Assembly: GCA_050084985.1 (NCBI GenBank)
Contig: JBITNC010000002.1
Coordinates: 11,656,001 to 11,720,000, forward strand
Direction: 5' to 3'
Length of the DNA stretch: 64,000 bases
DNA from: Nageia nagi
Taxonomy: Eukaryota > Pinophyta
Shown: one piece after another, positions 39,301-52,674 of the stretch
Layout: every line of letters starts with the position of its first letter
How positions within the stretch are numbered: position 1 is the first letter of the stretch
Notes under the pieces: model-generated
What the model saw: the letters and a program-made list of their open reading frames with translations, nothing else
Told to the model about the DNA's origin: nothing
Databases searched by the model: none
Translations under genes and position numbers: made by a program

Positions 39301-41140
39301 ATAGGACTTCAATAAGAGCATCTCTATGTACCTTAGATGTTTGTACTCTAAGACCATATATAGACATCTTTGTGGGAGATTATTTTAGTTGATATGTAAT
39401 ATTTTCCTTGATTGTGACAACTAGGTGATGTGGTGGAGGAATTGGTTTAGAAGATTTGGATGTTTTAGTGGATTGGAATTATTATTGATGAGGGGATTTA
39501 TGTGATGGATATTTTTACTTTTTAATGGCATGGATTACTTCAATAAATCTAGGGTTGCAAAGGGATCCATAAAATTCAGTTGACTTGACATATTTGATGA
39601 GGTTGATGTTTGATTTGGATGGGGTAATGGATCCTTATAGATATAAATATTCCGATTAGATGAAGAAAGAGGATTGTCAATGGAAAGGTCATCTCTCTCA
39701 ATAAGTTATTGTTAAATATTATTTAAATAATGATAGTTATCAGTTGTATGGTCTCTCAATATATGGAAAGTACAATGTTCATCTTCTTTTAACCAAATCA
39801 ATTTTGGAACATTGGGATATTATTGTTTAATATATGTTAAGGTGATAATACCACAATTAAGATACTTGTGAAATACATTTGATAATGACTTGAGAAGTAG
39901 TGTATGATCTCTTTTGGGTCTTGGAGGTCTAGGCCTTGATTGGTTACCTTGTTCTTTAGACTTGGTTTGAATGGGATAATGATTAGATCAAGGTGGTTTG
40001 GGTGGAGGATGTGATGTAGTGAAAGGTTGACTTAAGAACACTTGATTTACTTAGGGTTGATATGTGTTTGAATATGAGTTCCTATTCTTTTTATTTTGAT
40101 AATATTATTTCATTCTAAATTTGAGATCACCATTTTGCATACATACATATTCAATTCATTTAACCATACAAATAACTTCTTCAAAGGGGGATAACTATTG
40201 AATTTGAATAGTGTTTGAAATATCTTTATAATAAATTTTGGAAAAAAAGAGTCAATTTAGCTTGAGGAATTAGGAAATTAGAATATGAGTTCATGAACCA
40301 TAGATATCCAATGAGTAGCATAATTAATGATAAGTTCATTATCGATTTTTTTGAGACTATATAAGTCACTAAGAGTGGTTTTCCTTTTGATGTTGATGGA
40401 AAAATGATTGAGGAAAGATTGGTCAATTTTTGAAATGTGAAGATGGAATGTTGCACCAAATTATTTTACCACTCAAGTGCTTGACTAACTAAATTCGTAG
40501 GGAAGATTCTCAACATTAAGGGATCAATATTGTTGATGAGGTAATATTTATGCTTGAATTCCCTTAGATGATTTTGAGGTCTTACTTTCCTTTGTATTTG
40601 TCAAACTTTGGGAGCTCAAAATTTGGTAGGATATGGATAATATGGTGTGAATAGATGGATAGGTTCATTACACATTTGCTCATATGATAGATTATGAAGG
40701 TTTCAATCATGGTTTCTAACTTTCAATTTTTGTAATATTTCAAGAATGTTTTGTATGGAAGCTAGAAGTGGATTAAGTATTGAAGTGTCTTAGATAAATG
40801 ACATGATTGGTGAATATATGGTTGAATGTGTTAGTTTAAATGACATAAAAGGATTGGAATTGTATGTTGGTTGTAGAAATGATTATGGATAAAAAGTGAT
40901 AACATGGGAAGAATAGGTTTGAAATGGTATATGATTTTAGTGAGAAAAATTAGTTTGATTAATAAGTGTAAATGATATATATGGATTGGATGATATTAGT
41001 TGAGAATTATTTTGGTGTGGAAATTATGGATGAGTTTGAAAAGAAGTGATGGGATGAGATTGTAATTGAACATGAGAATGGGAAATGGAAGTTCTTTGAG
41101 GAAGAGATACTTATGTGGAAGAAATAGTAAAATGAGACAT
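39301..41140 (-). pseudogene. Gypsy gag region
   Basis: An ATG at 41140 (MSHFTISST then a stop) opens a Ser/Pro/Gln/His-rich N-terminal part. Near 40460-40640 the core reads PKVWQIQRKVRPQNHLREFK and LMLRIFPTNLVSQALEW, matching gag blocks KF-x-KYKGKGDPKAH-x-REF and LM-RTFP-x-SL-x-G-x-A-x-EW. Many stops. With the protease and RT pieces downstream it forms one decayed minus-strand gypsy element; its LTRs were not found. Confidence 0.65.
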
Positions 41141-44100
41141 TTGAGATGTCACACCATTAGAAGGGTTGGAAGATGATTGGATAGTTTAAGTGATGAGAAT
41201 GGTTTGAGTGGTTGTGGAAGAATATCAACTATTTATGGACTCAACATGGTGATATATCATAATGTCATTTTGCAAAGATTGTGTTTGTTGAGATTGTAAA
41301 TATTCATTGGGTACATTCTAAAAAAATTAATGTGAGCCCTATTTTATGTGTTGGAAGATTTACCTTAAGGTTCAAAATATTGGCCATTGGATGGACCAAT
41401 CTCATAGGAAAGTCTTTTGGCTTTAAGAATAGTCAAAATATAATTAACATTATTAATGGCATATTATTCAAATTCATATAGAGGTCCTTTTATTGGATAC
41501 TTGATAAATGGATCCATGGAGTCTAAAGTTGGTGAAACTATGTGGTATATGTTTTTAGAGGTCTATCTAAATTGATTTTTGGTTTTGAACATATGAAAGG
41601 TTTGAACATATTACAATTTTACTTCATTAGTTTATGGTAGACAAAAACATAGTTGTAGTAATAAAACACATTAGTGTTTTATAAAAAAGTAAACATAATG
41701 AAAACCATCTCAAAATTTTAATTTCATTCAACAAACACTTATTCAAGAACTCACATATGAAATGAAAATTCTTTTTGTGAAACCTAAGATCTATGTTTTG
41801 TATCAGTTTAATGATTTTTTTCCTAGAATGTATGCTAGTCAAGTGTTTAAATAAGGAAAATATGGATATTATAGGAAGGTTTTTTCACTCTTTCATAAAC
41901 ATCATGTTGTAACTAATCTTTTAATGGGCATAGTGATTGAAAATGTGAAACATCCCCACATCCACATGAAACCACTCATGATCCAAAGAAGGGTAAGGAT
42001 CCCCATATAGATAATTGAATAAAGTGACATATGCAATGTGATATCCAAAGGCTTCCTATGGTTGGTTTTGGCTAAAGGATTTAAGTAAGTTCTTTAAGTA
42101 CTATGAGGCTTGAGTCCATCAAGGTGAGTATTTCATAGTCCTAGGTATTAGGACCTTCCTCTTCACTTCTCCAATTTAAACTCTCATTTTATCTTCTTTT
42201 AAATCACCTTGGTGATTAAATCCAAGATACCTATCTATGTTTTATGTTTTTGAGGTAAAGATCTTGGTAGTGACATCCAAGTATCCCTTCCCATGTGTGA
42301 ACGTATAAAATAAAAGATTCTTTTTAAATGATTATGCAATTTTTCATTCCCTTTAGCTCTTCTATAACCTTTTCTAGCCACCTAATATCGCTTTTCAACA
42401 TGAAGGGAGAGCATACTCCAATTTTGTGGATAATGTTTAATTTTAATGCAAGCACTCTTAGACAAAGATAAATAAAAAAAAACTAAATGTGAAACATTAT
42501 TCTAAAAATATTCATTAACTCTAGTATAAGAAAGGTCTTTTTTAGTCTAGCTAGATCACCAAAAAATGCAAAAAGAAGAGCATACACACATGTCTTAAAT
42601 TATCTTGGTGAATTATTTTATCCTTTTCTAAAAAAAGATATTTTTAATTCTAGCCAGATCACCAAAAGGTACAAGAGGAAGAGCATACACACCTCTCTTA
42701 AACTATCTTAATGTATATTCACTATTTTAAGTTCATTTACTAATTAATTGAGCACACAACTATTAAATAAACAATAAATAGAAAATAGAGAATCAAATGT
42801 AATGCACTTGATTTATTCCAACAATGAATTTTTGATAAATTAAAGCTACACTTGATAAACATGGGAGGTCAAACACATGTGTGTTATGTAAATGCAAGTG
42901 CATTTTTAAAAATGTAGGTTCATTCTACAAATGTAGGTGCATTTTAGCAACAATAATACCAAAAGAAAAATCCATGCATTTAAGCTAAAATGGAAACAAA
43001 AAAAACCCAAACATGAAGCCTTTCCAAAGTGCAGATATTAACAACAAATGATGATGTAAAAAGAAAATAAAAATTTGAATCAAATGGAGAAGGTAAGCTG
43101 AAGGATCCTTACAAAATGTATCAAAGGGGTCCCATCAAGTATGCCAAAATATTTTAACCAAAATATCTTAGCTTCTCATTTGTTTGTATTGGTTAAATAT
43201 ATACTCTTAAACATAGACTAAAGTCTATCTCTTATGCTTAAACTAAAATAAATAAATAAACTTTTTAGATACAAAAAGGAATCTTGCTTAGCCTTGTTTT
43301 AATATAAAGCATAAATTAAATAATACCATGCTCAAATTATGGTGTTGATAAACACCTTATTTACCCTAGATATGTGTTGAGACACAATTTGATGATCAAG
43401 ATAGAATTTGATGCTACGAAGCTAACCAAATTTTCTCTTTCAAAGAAATGTAGCAACCTATTGCATTTTTTTATTAAAAGTGCAACACCCCTCATGTTTC
43501 CAAATTTGTAAATAGGGAAAGAAATTTACCGATGTGAGTATTAATCATTTGATAAAATAAGCCTATTGTAATAATAGAAACATAAAAATATGATAGAGAA
43601 CACATATGGATATTTTGATGATATGATAGTTGGAATCAAGCTTAAGAATGATAAATTATGAGCTTGATCTTGACTAAATATTATTGGGATCTATATTGAT
43701 GATGACCTAATATTAGGAATTGGAGCCTAATATTTTTGGATAAATCACATTTTCAACTCTTTATTTCATAATTAGCATGCATAGGGTCTATCTGTATGAT
43801 TAATCGATCGATTGGTGGCCAATTAGGCCAGTCATTTGATTGATCAATGCAATTGGTCCCTTGGCAACTGATATGATGGATCCAATCAGTGTGATGGTGG
43901 TCGATTGGAAGCCAGAGATAGGAAAGCTCATTTTTGAGTTTTGGAAACTCATTTTTGGCTATTTTAAGTTTATAAATTGATGTTTCTATGTATGTTGAAT
44001 TTATTTATTGTAAAAGCTCTAGTAGTGAGTGAAAAATAGAATATATGGATCTATATATATATGGGTTGTTTAATATAGAACTCATGGTTTTGGGGATAAG

Positions 44101-44400
44101 AACTAAGAATTTGCATAGGGTTAAGGAAAATAAAAGGAGGTAAATCCTTTGGAGAGAGAATGTTGTTATGAGGAGGAATTATTTGTAATCCAAGAGGAAG
44201 AAATAATGGTTTGGATATTGGTTGTTTCCTTTAGTGGCTTGGAATTGTAAGTAATCAAAGACTAAATAAACTCCATGGATGTGGCCTACATTGCGTGAAC
44301 CATACTACATTTTTTATCATCTTTTGTTTGAATGATCTTAATATTTAATGCTTCTTATATGATTATATTAGAGTAATTACTTAGTTTCAACTTTATTTTT
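41141..44400. other. AT-rich region, probable leader/LTR remnants
   Basis: No supported coding region. An imperfect direct duplication occurs at about 42548 and 42652 (CTAGCCAGATCACCAAAA... GAGCATACACACNTNTCTTAAA), about 104 bp apart. Repeated GATCGATTGGTGGCC-like words occur at 43800-43910. The segment near 41500-43500 may hold the decayed 5' LTR of the minus-strand gypsy, but no ends were identified. Confidence 0.3.
42530..42715. repeat. Imperfect tandem duplication (about 104 bp)
   Basis: Two neighbouring copies share AGATCACCAAAA, AAGAGCATACACAC and CTTAAA landmarks in the same order. Confidence 0.55.
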
Positions 44401-44416
44401 ATATACTAGATCCTAA

Positions 44417-44431
44417 TAATTGGTATCAAAG
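44417..44431 (+). promoter_or_regulatory. Primer-binding site of a plus-strand copia
   Basis: ATTGGTATCAAAGC lies about 28 bp before the gag ATG, with one change from TTGGTATCAGAGC. The LTR to its left is too decayed to delimit. Confidence 0.6.
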
Positions 44432-44459
44432 CTTTATTATTTTGTTGGAAAAAGGGTTT

Positions 44460-45335
44460 ATGGCTCAAGTGGGAGTAATGGTAGAAGAAGGGAGGTTTAG
44501 AATGGAAAGATTTAATGGCCAAAATTTTTAATTTTATAAGATGCAGATGCAAGAGTACTTGTACCAAAAGGATCTTTTCCTATCACTTGAGGGTAATACA
44601 AAGAAACCTTTGGCTATATCAGATGAGTAGTGGGCTCTTCTCGATAGAAAGACTTGGGTACAATGAGGCTATGTCTAGGAGATTTGATTTCCTTTAACAT
44701 TTATGAGGAAAAAAATATGAAATATTTCCTATATAAGTTAGCTAAGTTGTATGAAAAAACCTAAATCTCAAATAAGGAATTTCTCATGAAAATGTTATTT
44801 AATATGCAAATGGGAGAACATGGTTCGATTATAGACCACTTGAATGAATTTTATATTATTACTAATTAGTTGCATTCAGTGGGTTTAGATTTTTATGATG
44901 AAGTAAAAGCCTTGTTAATATTGTGTTCATTTTCAAAAGTTATAATAACTTGATAATGGTGTTTATTAATTATGCTTCAAGTTCTAACAAGTTAATGCTT
45001 GATGATATGGTGGGTATTATTTTGAGTGAGTATATGAGGAGGAAATCCATAGGTGAATCATCAAGGTATTATAGTGCTCTAAATATTTATAAGGAAATAC
45101 AAAGAGAAAAAAGGTATGAATTAGAATCAAGGAAAATTACAAGGAAACTCTAAAGAAAAAGGTAATCTAGAGTGTTGGTATTATGGGAAGAAGGGACACT
45201 TGAAGAGAAAATGTAGTTCAAACATTCAAAATGAGAAGGAAAATAATGAGAATCAAGATAATGATTAAGAGGCTAATTTGGTTGGTGAGTTTTTACAATA
45301 TGCTTTGATATTATCCCTTGAAATGAATATTTATG
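44460..45335 (+). pseudogene. Copia gag fragment (plus strand)
   Basis: MAQVGVMVEEGRFRMERFNG opens at 44460. Then follow YKMQMQEYLYQKDLFLSLEG, WALLDRKTW, the open part 44923-45153 (MLDDMVGIILSEYMRRKSIG) and a knuckle-like CWYYGKKGHLKRKC in which the second Cys is Tyr. This is a clear but stop-ridden copia gag of a type common in plants. It ends where the LTR of the next, oppositely oriented copia begins. Confidence 0.75.
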
Positions 45336-45338
45336 ATT

Positions 45339-45874
45339 GTAAAAGGAGATGAATCCTTCTACACCCAAGATCAAGCTTGAAGAGATCCTCCTAATCTTCA
45401 ACTTAAGAGAACACAATCACACACACAAAGAGAGAGATAAGGATGTATAGTGATTCCTCTCAACTAGAGATTAATCCATTCTAATATAGATCTTATTACT
45501 TATCAAAAGCACACTATTATAATACAACACTAAAACTTTCTCCTTCTATTCTTATACACACTAAGAACATTATAATGCTCTGAACTAAAGTGAAGAATGC
45601 TTGAAGAGAGCCCTTAATTTATAGGATAAAATCCCAATTTGTCTAACCTTTTTACCCATGGGGAATACCATAATCCAATGTATAAACACATTCATAAGTG
45701 GGATAAGTGTAGGACAAGTTTCAATATTTACTTCAATAAATACTTAAAAGGTATTTAGGAATACTTTTAAGTATGTAGTGGATTAAATAGAGATTTACAT
45801 AAAGAGAAGAGATATTATTCTTTAGATACCTTATAAAAAATAATTTATACAATAGTACATTATTTTTTCTAACA
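45339..45874 (-). repeat. Probable 3' LTR of minus-strand copia remnant A
   Basis: The right end TTCTAACA is followed by CTCTCCCTTAATGC, i.e. on the minus strand a polypurine tract GCATTAAGGGAGAG and then TGTTAGAA, parallel to the young end of the copia at 53443-62557. The left end at a TG near 45339 is less certain. Confidence 0.5.
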
Positions 45875-48800
45875 CTCTCCCTTAATGCAATATTGGGGTA
45901 GAGAGAAGAGAAGATAGAAAGAGAGAGTAAGAGAGTTCTCCTTTATAAGAAATACAATCATATATGAGAACCTTGACATATTGAGAAGTAATCAAATCTA
46001 AAAAAAGGGTCAACTGCATAACCATTTTAACAAATGGTTTATAATACAATAATCAACCATAAATAGTTTCAATGTACAAGTAGTATTCATTTAACATGTT
46101 GACATGATGAGCCTTCATGAGCTTGCATACCCGAAGTAAGTAATCTGCAATCTCTAAAAGAAATCTGCAAGTTACAAGCAACTCATAAATAAGATCAATT
46201 AAATATATTATATATATACATTCATATAAATAAGATAAACAAATCAAGTAATACCATCCATAAATTGATCAAATGGTACTCTATAAGTCATCACAAATAT
46301 GCCAAAAGTTAGTTGCTATAAAAATAAATATGTGTTGCTCATTATAAAAAAATAAAACATATGATAAATTATGTTAAAAACATGCACATAATAGTTTCTC
46401 ATACATGGGTAACTAAAAAATGCTCACAATATATGCACACACTAGTTTCTCACATATGGATAACTAAATAGTACCCATAAAAATTCATCGTATACTCTAA
46501 AGTGTACAAATAAGTACATCACACATGGAGAATTAAGTATAAAAATGTACACATGAAGATGAAGAAAAGTGCACAAAGTTACCCATACATGAAGAACTAA
46601 GTATAAAAGTGCACACATAAAGATCAACATTATACAACAAAAAATCCTTTTAAGGGGTGAATTTATCATCACAAACATGAATTTAACAAGAATTTAGACT
46701 TCAATCCCACTAGAGGGAAACTTCACCAAACCAATAAAATCATTTAGCTTATAGAATTAAGCTTTTGGAAGAGTTTTGGTGAACAAATCAACGAAGCTTA
46801 AGTTAGAAGGACAATATTGAAGCTGTAGAGTGCCATCTAGAACTTTTTCCCTAAAAATATGCTTAGATTTCAAGATTCTTTGTTCTATGATGGTAAAAAA
46901 TATTATTGGATAAATTAATGGATGACTAATTATCTAAAGAAATTTGAGTAGAACCTGATTGTTCAAATCCAATTTCCTTTAGAATATTCCTAAGTTAAAT
47001 AACATCCTAGCTTACAACTGTCATAGCTCTATATTTTGGCTTTGTGGTAGATAGAGTGATGGTAGGATTCTTGTTTAAATACTAAGAGATATCACTTTAA
47101 CCAATGCTAAAACACATAAGCATAAGTGAATTTTCTATCATCTTTGTCTCCCCCATATTCAGAATATGAGAATCTTGAAAGAACAAAGGAAGGTAACTTA
47201 ATATATTTGAGGGTAAGATCCTTAGTGCTTGCAATATACCTTAAGAATTTCTTAGCTACTAAAAAATGCTCAACATAAGATTTTTGCATAAACCTTACCA
47301 TCATATTAATAACATAGGCAATATCTAGCTAGGAGAGTCAAATAAATAAGACTACTAATAAGTTGCATGTATGTTATAGCATCTCCCAACTGAGAGTTAG
47401 AGTTTATATCTAGTATGATTCCAAGATAAATTGGGATAGCCAAAGGCTTTCATTATTCCATTCCAAACTTTTGTAGAATATTTTAGATGTATTTGGATTG
47501 ACTAAGGTAGGAACAATCTTTATATTGATACACTTGTATACCAAGGTAGTAATGCAAGAGACCAAGATTAGTCATCTCATATTCAAACTTAATCTTGGAT
47601 ATGCACTCATTGATGATTATCATATTATTCCCAATAATCAAAAGGTCATCCACATAGAGAAGAATCAAGACCAATATTTTTTCTTCATTGAGCATATAGA
47701 GATTTCAATATGTGTAGCACTTGGAGAACCCAATAGTTTCAAATTATCCTTAAATCTTCTCATGTTGATCTCAACATCTAAGTCACCATTGACAAAAGCA
47801 CTCTTCACATCAAGTTAGAATATCTTCCAACCTTGAGCTACAAAAAGGAAAAGGATTAGTCTAACCATATACATATTTGTAAATATAGAAAATGTTTCCT
47901 CATAATCAACTTCATATTTCTAAGCAAAATCGTTAGCCACTAACCTTGCCTTGTATTTCTTAGTTTTATTTTTTGAGTTACACTTAACCTTGTAATCTCA
48001 TTTATTTTAAATTACATTACTTGTAGTTGCATATATAACTAAGTCCTAAATTTTATTTTCATAAGAGCCTCAAATTATAACTACATAGAATCAATCTAGC
48101 AAGAATGTTTAGAAGCCTCCTTAAAGTTTGAAGGTTCATTATGGCCTTCAATTTTGACAACAAGAGACTTATTTAAAGTAATATTTTTAGTTATCCTTTG
48201 GGTTAAATAATTTTTCTCTTATGGTGACTTATTTGAATTATGATCCAAACACTTAGGTCTTTCTAAAGAGTCTTCAAAGACTTCACTTGAAGAAGAATTA
48301 CTAGGATCTTTATTGAACTTAACATCCCTTGAAATAAACACTGATTTTGAAGGAGAGAAGATTTTATAACCTATATATATACCATCATAACCTAAAAAGA
48401 TCATTTCTTGGATTTATCATCTAACTTCTTTCTTTTCTCCAAGAGTATGTAGAAAAAAGCTTCACAACTAAAAACCCTTAGATGAGAAATGTTAGGTTTC
48501 TTTTCTATCCATGCCTCATAAGGAGTTTTTCCTTCAATTTTCTTGGTGGGGCACCTATTCAAGGTATAGATATCAGAAATCATAAATTTACCCTAAAGAA
48601 ACTTAGGAATATCACCCATTATGCATATATCCATTTCAATTATGGTCCTATTTTTTCTTTCTACAACACCATTTTGCTATGGGGTATAAGGGATTGTGAA
48701 TTACCTTTTGATTCCATGCCTTACACAATAGTCATTTAACTCATTGCTAATATACTTATCCTCATTATCGAACCTTAACAATTTGATTCTTAGGTTGGTT

Positions 48801-49860
48801 TGATTTTCAACCAAGGCCTTAAACTCTTTAAACATCTTAAAAGTTTGATCTTTATGCTCAAGTAGATAACCAAAGGTCATCTTACTAAAGTCATCTATTA
48901 AGGTAAGGTAGCTTGAAATGGATGCATCAAATCTGAATGAATCAATCGGAGAAGTTCATTTGCCCTTATTTCCTTATCCTTATCAAATGTTTACTTTTTC
49001 ATCTTCCCTAAGATGCAACTTTCACAAAGGTCAATGATAGGTGAGATTGATGGAAATCTTTTTACAAGATTTTGACTCTTCATGAGCTGAATATTTTTGT
49101 GGTTAGTGTGACCTAATATTTGGTGCTAAAGATTACCCTTAGAATAAACATTTGTAACTACACACATTTTAGTAGGCTTTTCATCAACTATGTAGAGATC
49201 ATTCTTGATAGATCCTTTTACCAAGGTGGCCAAAACCTTCCTTATGCTCCAAGAGTTTGAGGTAAACTTAAAAGAGTATCCTTTTCTTACCACTTGAATG
49301 ATCGATAGTAGATTCATCCTCAATTTAGGTACATAAAGCACATTCTTGATCATTTTACCATGCATCAAAATGCTTTCAATCCCATGAAATTCAACCATAT
49401 AGTTATCAACAATCACTACCACATCCTTTTTATGTTTAGAAAAATTTCGTAACTTGCCTTTTTCGAAACACATGTGATAAGTGCAGCCTGTATCAACTAT
49501 CCAACCATTTGAAAGTGAATGAGACTTAGAGTAAAGACCATAAATATAAGTACTTTTATTCTTCTTCTTTACTTTGTTTACCTTTCCTTTTCCATTTTCC
49601 TCATTCTTTTTCTTGAAGCAATGGATCTTTTTGTGACCATAAATGCCACAAAAGTTACAAGTCCTTTAAAATTTAGCCTTGTCATTAGAATTTTTTGCCT
49701 TGCTTTTTCCTTCATGACATTTGTTGCTACTTTTTCTTACATTTCTCTTGGGATGAGCATTAGAATACTTCTTATGATACTTATTTTTGAAGTGAGGTTT
49801 TGTTGCTCCTAAGGCATGATTATAATCTTTTTGTTGAGCAAGGTGTTATCATTGTTGTCA
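45875..49860 (-). pseudogene. Decayed minus-strand copia remnant A (gag knuckle to RNase H)
   Basis: From right to left: gag end with knuckle remnants (about 49600-49830), protease/pre-integrase (49473-49126, with VLYVPKLRMNLLSI), integrase C-terminus (48583-48219, RCPTKKIEGKTPYEAW), RT with LLYVDDLLIIGNN and LLHYYLGIQVYQ (47695-47483), and RNase H beginnings (47304-47107). A 3' leader at 46270-46680 has repeated CACANTAGTTTCTCACATATGG-like units. The order and wording parallel the copia at 53443-62557, so it is an older relative. The 5' half of gag and the 5' LTR are missing. Confidence 0.8.
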
Positions 49861-50039
49861 ACACATAAGCAAATTCTTATAACTCTTCTCCCCCTTCGGC
49901 AACAATGAAAAAGGGTTGCTATAAACCCCCCTAATTCCATACACAACATTCTTAAGAAAAAAATGGTATAAAAAATAATAATCATAAACAGGAGAAAAAA
50001 GATGAAATAATGAAAAATTGCTGCCCCTAAGAAGGTGAT

Positions 50040-50960
50040 CCCGATGGCTAGTCAATGCTTGGGAAAATTATCCACTCCTAATTTCTTATTAAGATATTCA
50101 AAGACTTATTTGGGAAATAGTTTTGTGAATATATCAACTACCTACTCCATTGTGGAAAAAAATCCAAATTCACCTCTCCTTTAGCAAGTTTCTCCATCAA
50201 GAAATGGTACCAGATAATAATATGTTTTGTACAATAATGCATAACTAGATTATTTAATATATTGATTGCACCTGTATTATCACATAACATTGAAATGGGC
50301 TCGCTGATATGAATACCAAGGTCCTTCATCATTTGTTTCATCCATAGTACTTGTATACAAAATGATATCATTATTATGCATTCCACCTCTATTGTGGATA
50401 AATAGACTAATTCCTACTTCTTATTGTGCCATGCCTTAAGATTATCATCCTAGTAAAATGCACCTCCACTGGTGCTCTCCTATCGTTAACACAACATACA
50501 CAATTTGCATCTAAATATGCAATAAGTGAAAAGTCCTTCCCCTTTGGTTACCACAAACCAAAATCCATTGTGCCTTTGAGGTACCAAAAAATTCTCTTCA
50601 GTATTGTCACATGAGTTTTCTTGGGGCTAGCCTAAAATTGTGCCACCATGCACACTTCCTATAGTATATATGTCAGGTCTAGTAGTTATCAAATATAATA
50701 AGCTACCAATCATTGACCTATATATAGTTTGATCAACCGATGGGAATATATCATCCTTGATCAACTTGCAACTTGTTGTCATAGGAGTATTAATCAACTT
50801 ATCCTCCATTGTAAAAAATTTCAACATTTCCTTCAAATACTTGATTTGCAAAATGAAAATACCATTTTTCAATTGATTAACTTGCAAACTAAGAAAATAC
50901 TAAGGGAGCTTTGTAACTACATGCCAACCACTATCATTTAAGAAGATATATAACACCGCC
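50040..50960 (-). pseudogene. Second minus-strand copia remnant B (RT end and RNase H)
   Basis: The minus strand gives NGIFILQIKYLKEMLKFF and SLLYLITTRPDI (50887-50627), then VLWMKQMMKDLGI and MLCDNTGAINI (50386-50138), matching the RT C-terminus and RNase H of Ty1/copia. It is of a different subgroup from remnant A. It directly adjoins the broken 5' side of remnant A, so one has been truncated against or inserted by the other. Confidence 0.75.
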
Positions 50961-51610
50961 TCCACCAATTCAAATCCATTCAATGTACCACCCTTTGTAG
51001 CTAGTACAAGCGAGATTTCATCTTGTAAACTTCCCATCCATGTAAGTTTATGATTACAAGGAGGTGGCCAATTATATCAATTTTTAATATGATTGACTAT
51101 TCCCAATCTTGGAAATGGTATCTTGGATAGGATTTAGATCAAATTCTTGTTAAAAAAATATGTAACACCCTCTTCATCCTCATTCTTTTATCAATTTTAT
51201 TTCATAATAACCTAAATTCCATATAAGATGACACTCATTTTCTCCTTATCTACACATTTTATAAGGACATTAAACAAACAAATTTGAAGTAGTTAAAATT
51301 GTATTTTTTACCATTTCATTCTTTCATGCTTGTTAAGCTTACATTACTAAAATTCAATTAGATTTTGTAAGAACATAAGCTAGAATTTCCAACAAGGTCT
51401 AAGAATTTCATTAAATAAAACATAAGATAAGCTTGGCCTCAAAATAATAAATTGCATCTTTATTAAATAAGCTAGCAAAAAATATCATTGGTCATGAAGG
51501 AATAACAAATTACAGGTTTGTTTCAATAATATCCCTGTCAATTATAATGAAGAAAATCAAGGCTCAAATAAATGAGTTATTCAATAAAGGCCTTCCAAGG
51601 TCATGGAAGA
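50961..51610. other. AT-rich spacer left of the CACTA-like element
   Basis: No supported gene. Confidence 0.25.
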
Positions 51611-51613
51611 CAA

Positions 51614-52671
51614 CAGTACTACATTTTAGCGATTTTGTGTCATACAATGCATCGTAAATTGCATTTTGATGCTATGATGCAAGATGCATCATTATTTCTC
51701 ATGTCTACGTCAATCTAGATAAAACCATTTTTTGACTCATTGGTTGATGTATTGGTTGACACATTATGTGATGCATTTATTGACGCATTGCTATTAGAAA
51801 AAAAAAGGTGTGGATCATGCACATGGATCATGGCATGATCTGCTATCGATCGTTGATGCATTCCCTTGATTGATGATGGAGTTTTAATGGAAGGTATGAT
51901 GCCATTAATGAGTAAATAAGGGAGCTTTCCCTTTATAAGAATATTTTTAGGAATATAGGTCTCCATTTTTAGTAATACAAGTTTGCAAGAGTTGAAGACA
52001 AGTTGGAGAATGTAGATAGTAGTGTGTATATGTATTTTATGGTAACAAAATATGTATTGCATGCTTCAACCACCCACGAAGCTTGATAAAGGAGGCCCAC
52101 AAAGTTTGGTGGATGCCCATGAAGTTTTTGATTGTATGCTTATGGAATATGATAATTTCGAGTTACCGAAGATACAACTTTCATCAACAAACATTGAAAC
52201 TATTTCACCAAATGCAATAAACACTAACAGTAGTCCAACCAAATGAATTCACCTTTCCCAGCATCCTCAAAGCATGCACCAAATTGAGAGATTTGTAAAA
52301 GGGTTTATACATACCTTTAAAATAAATTTTTTATCAAATGTTATGGTTGTGAGTATCCTGTTAGACATATATGCAAAATATGGAAGCGTAGAGAAGATAG
52401 ATGAATTGTTTGATGAGATGTAAACCCTCATCCCTATAATGTTGATTCATACTTGTAATTTTGACATTATAAATTATGTATAACACATCATGTATAGCAT
52501 CAATTATTTGATGCTCATCACTTGATATATGATGTAATGAATGATGTAATAAATGATGTTTTGTTTGATAGTACCCTTAGCATCAATTGATGTGTCAATA
52601 TTTCTACAGTTGTAAAAAAGTACTATGGATTGACGCATTGTATGATGCAAAATCACTAAAATGTAGTAGTG
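51614..52671. mobile_element. Non-autonomous CACTA-like DNA transposon carrying a PPR gene fragment
   Basis: The left end is CAGTACTACATTTTAGCGAT and the right end, read on the minus strand, is CACTACTACATTTTAGTGAT. The inverted match extends about 40 bp (through a CATACAATGC block) with about five mismatches. The 3 bp CAA flanks both sides (51611-51613, 52672-52674), the target-duplication length of CACTA/En-Spm elements. GATGCAT/GACGCATT words recur near both ends as subterminal repeats. The 1,058 bp interior has no transposase; it contains a fragment of a pentatricopeptide-repeat gene. Gene-fragment capture is known for CACTA elements (Pack-CACTA). The left CAGTA end deviates from CACTA by one base. 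Confidence 0.7.
52233..52423 (+). pseudogene. Pentatricopeptide-repeat (PPR) protein fragment
   Basis: One frame gives QPNEFTFPSILKACTKLRDL and then a TAA at 52296-52298. A second frame, shifted by one base, continues KGFIHTFKINF, VMVVSILLDIYAKYGSVEK and IDELFDEM up to a TAA at 52421-52423. Together these follow the plant PLS-type PPR consensus (P-NEFTF-SILKAC, then L-DMYAKCGS-E-A-x-x-x-FDEM). The parental protein would be an organelle RNA-binding/editing factor. Here only about 60 residues remain, frameshifted, inside a CACTA-like element. The open stretch upstream (52052-52246) has no clear PPR content. Confidence 0.75.
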
Positions 52672-52674
52672 CAA

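Noticed and set aside
51715-52062. 115-codon minus-strand frame within the CACTA-like element as a transposase
   Set aside because: Asn/Ser/Ile-rich text without any catalytic or zinc-finger motif; much too short for a CACTA transposase.
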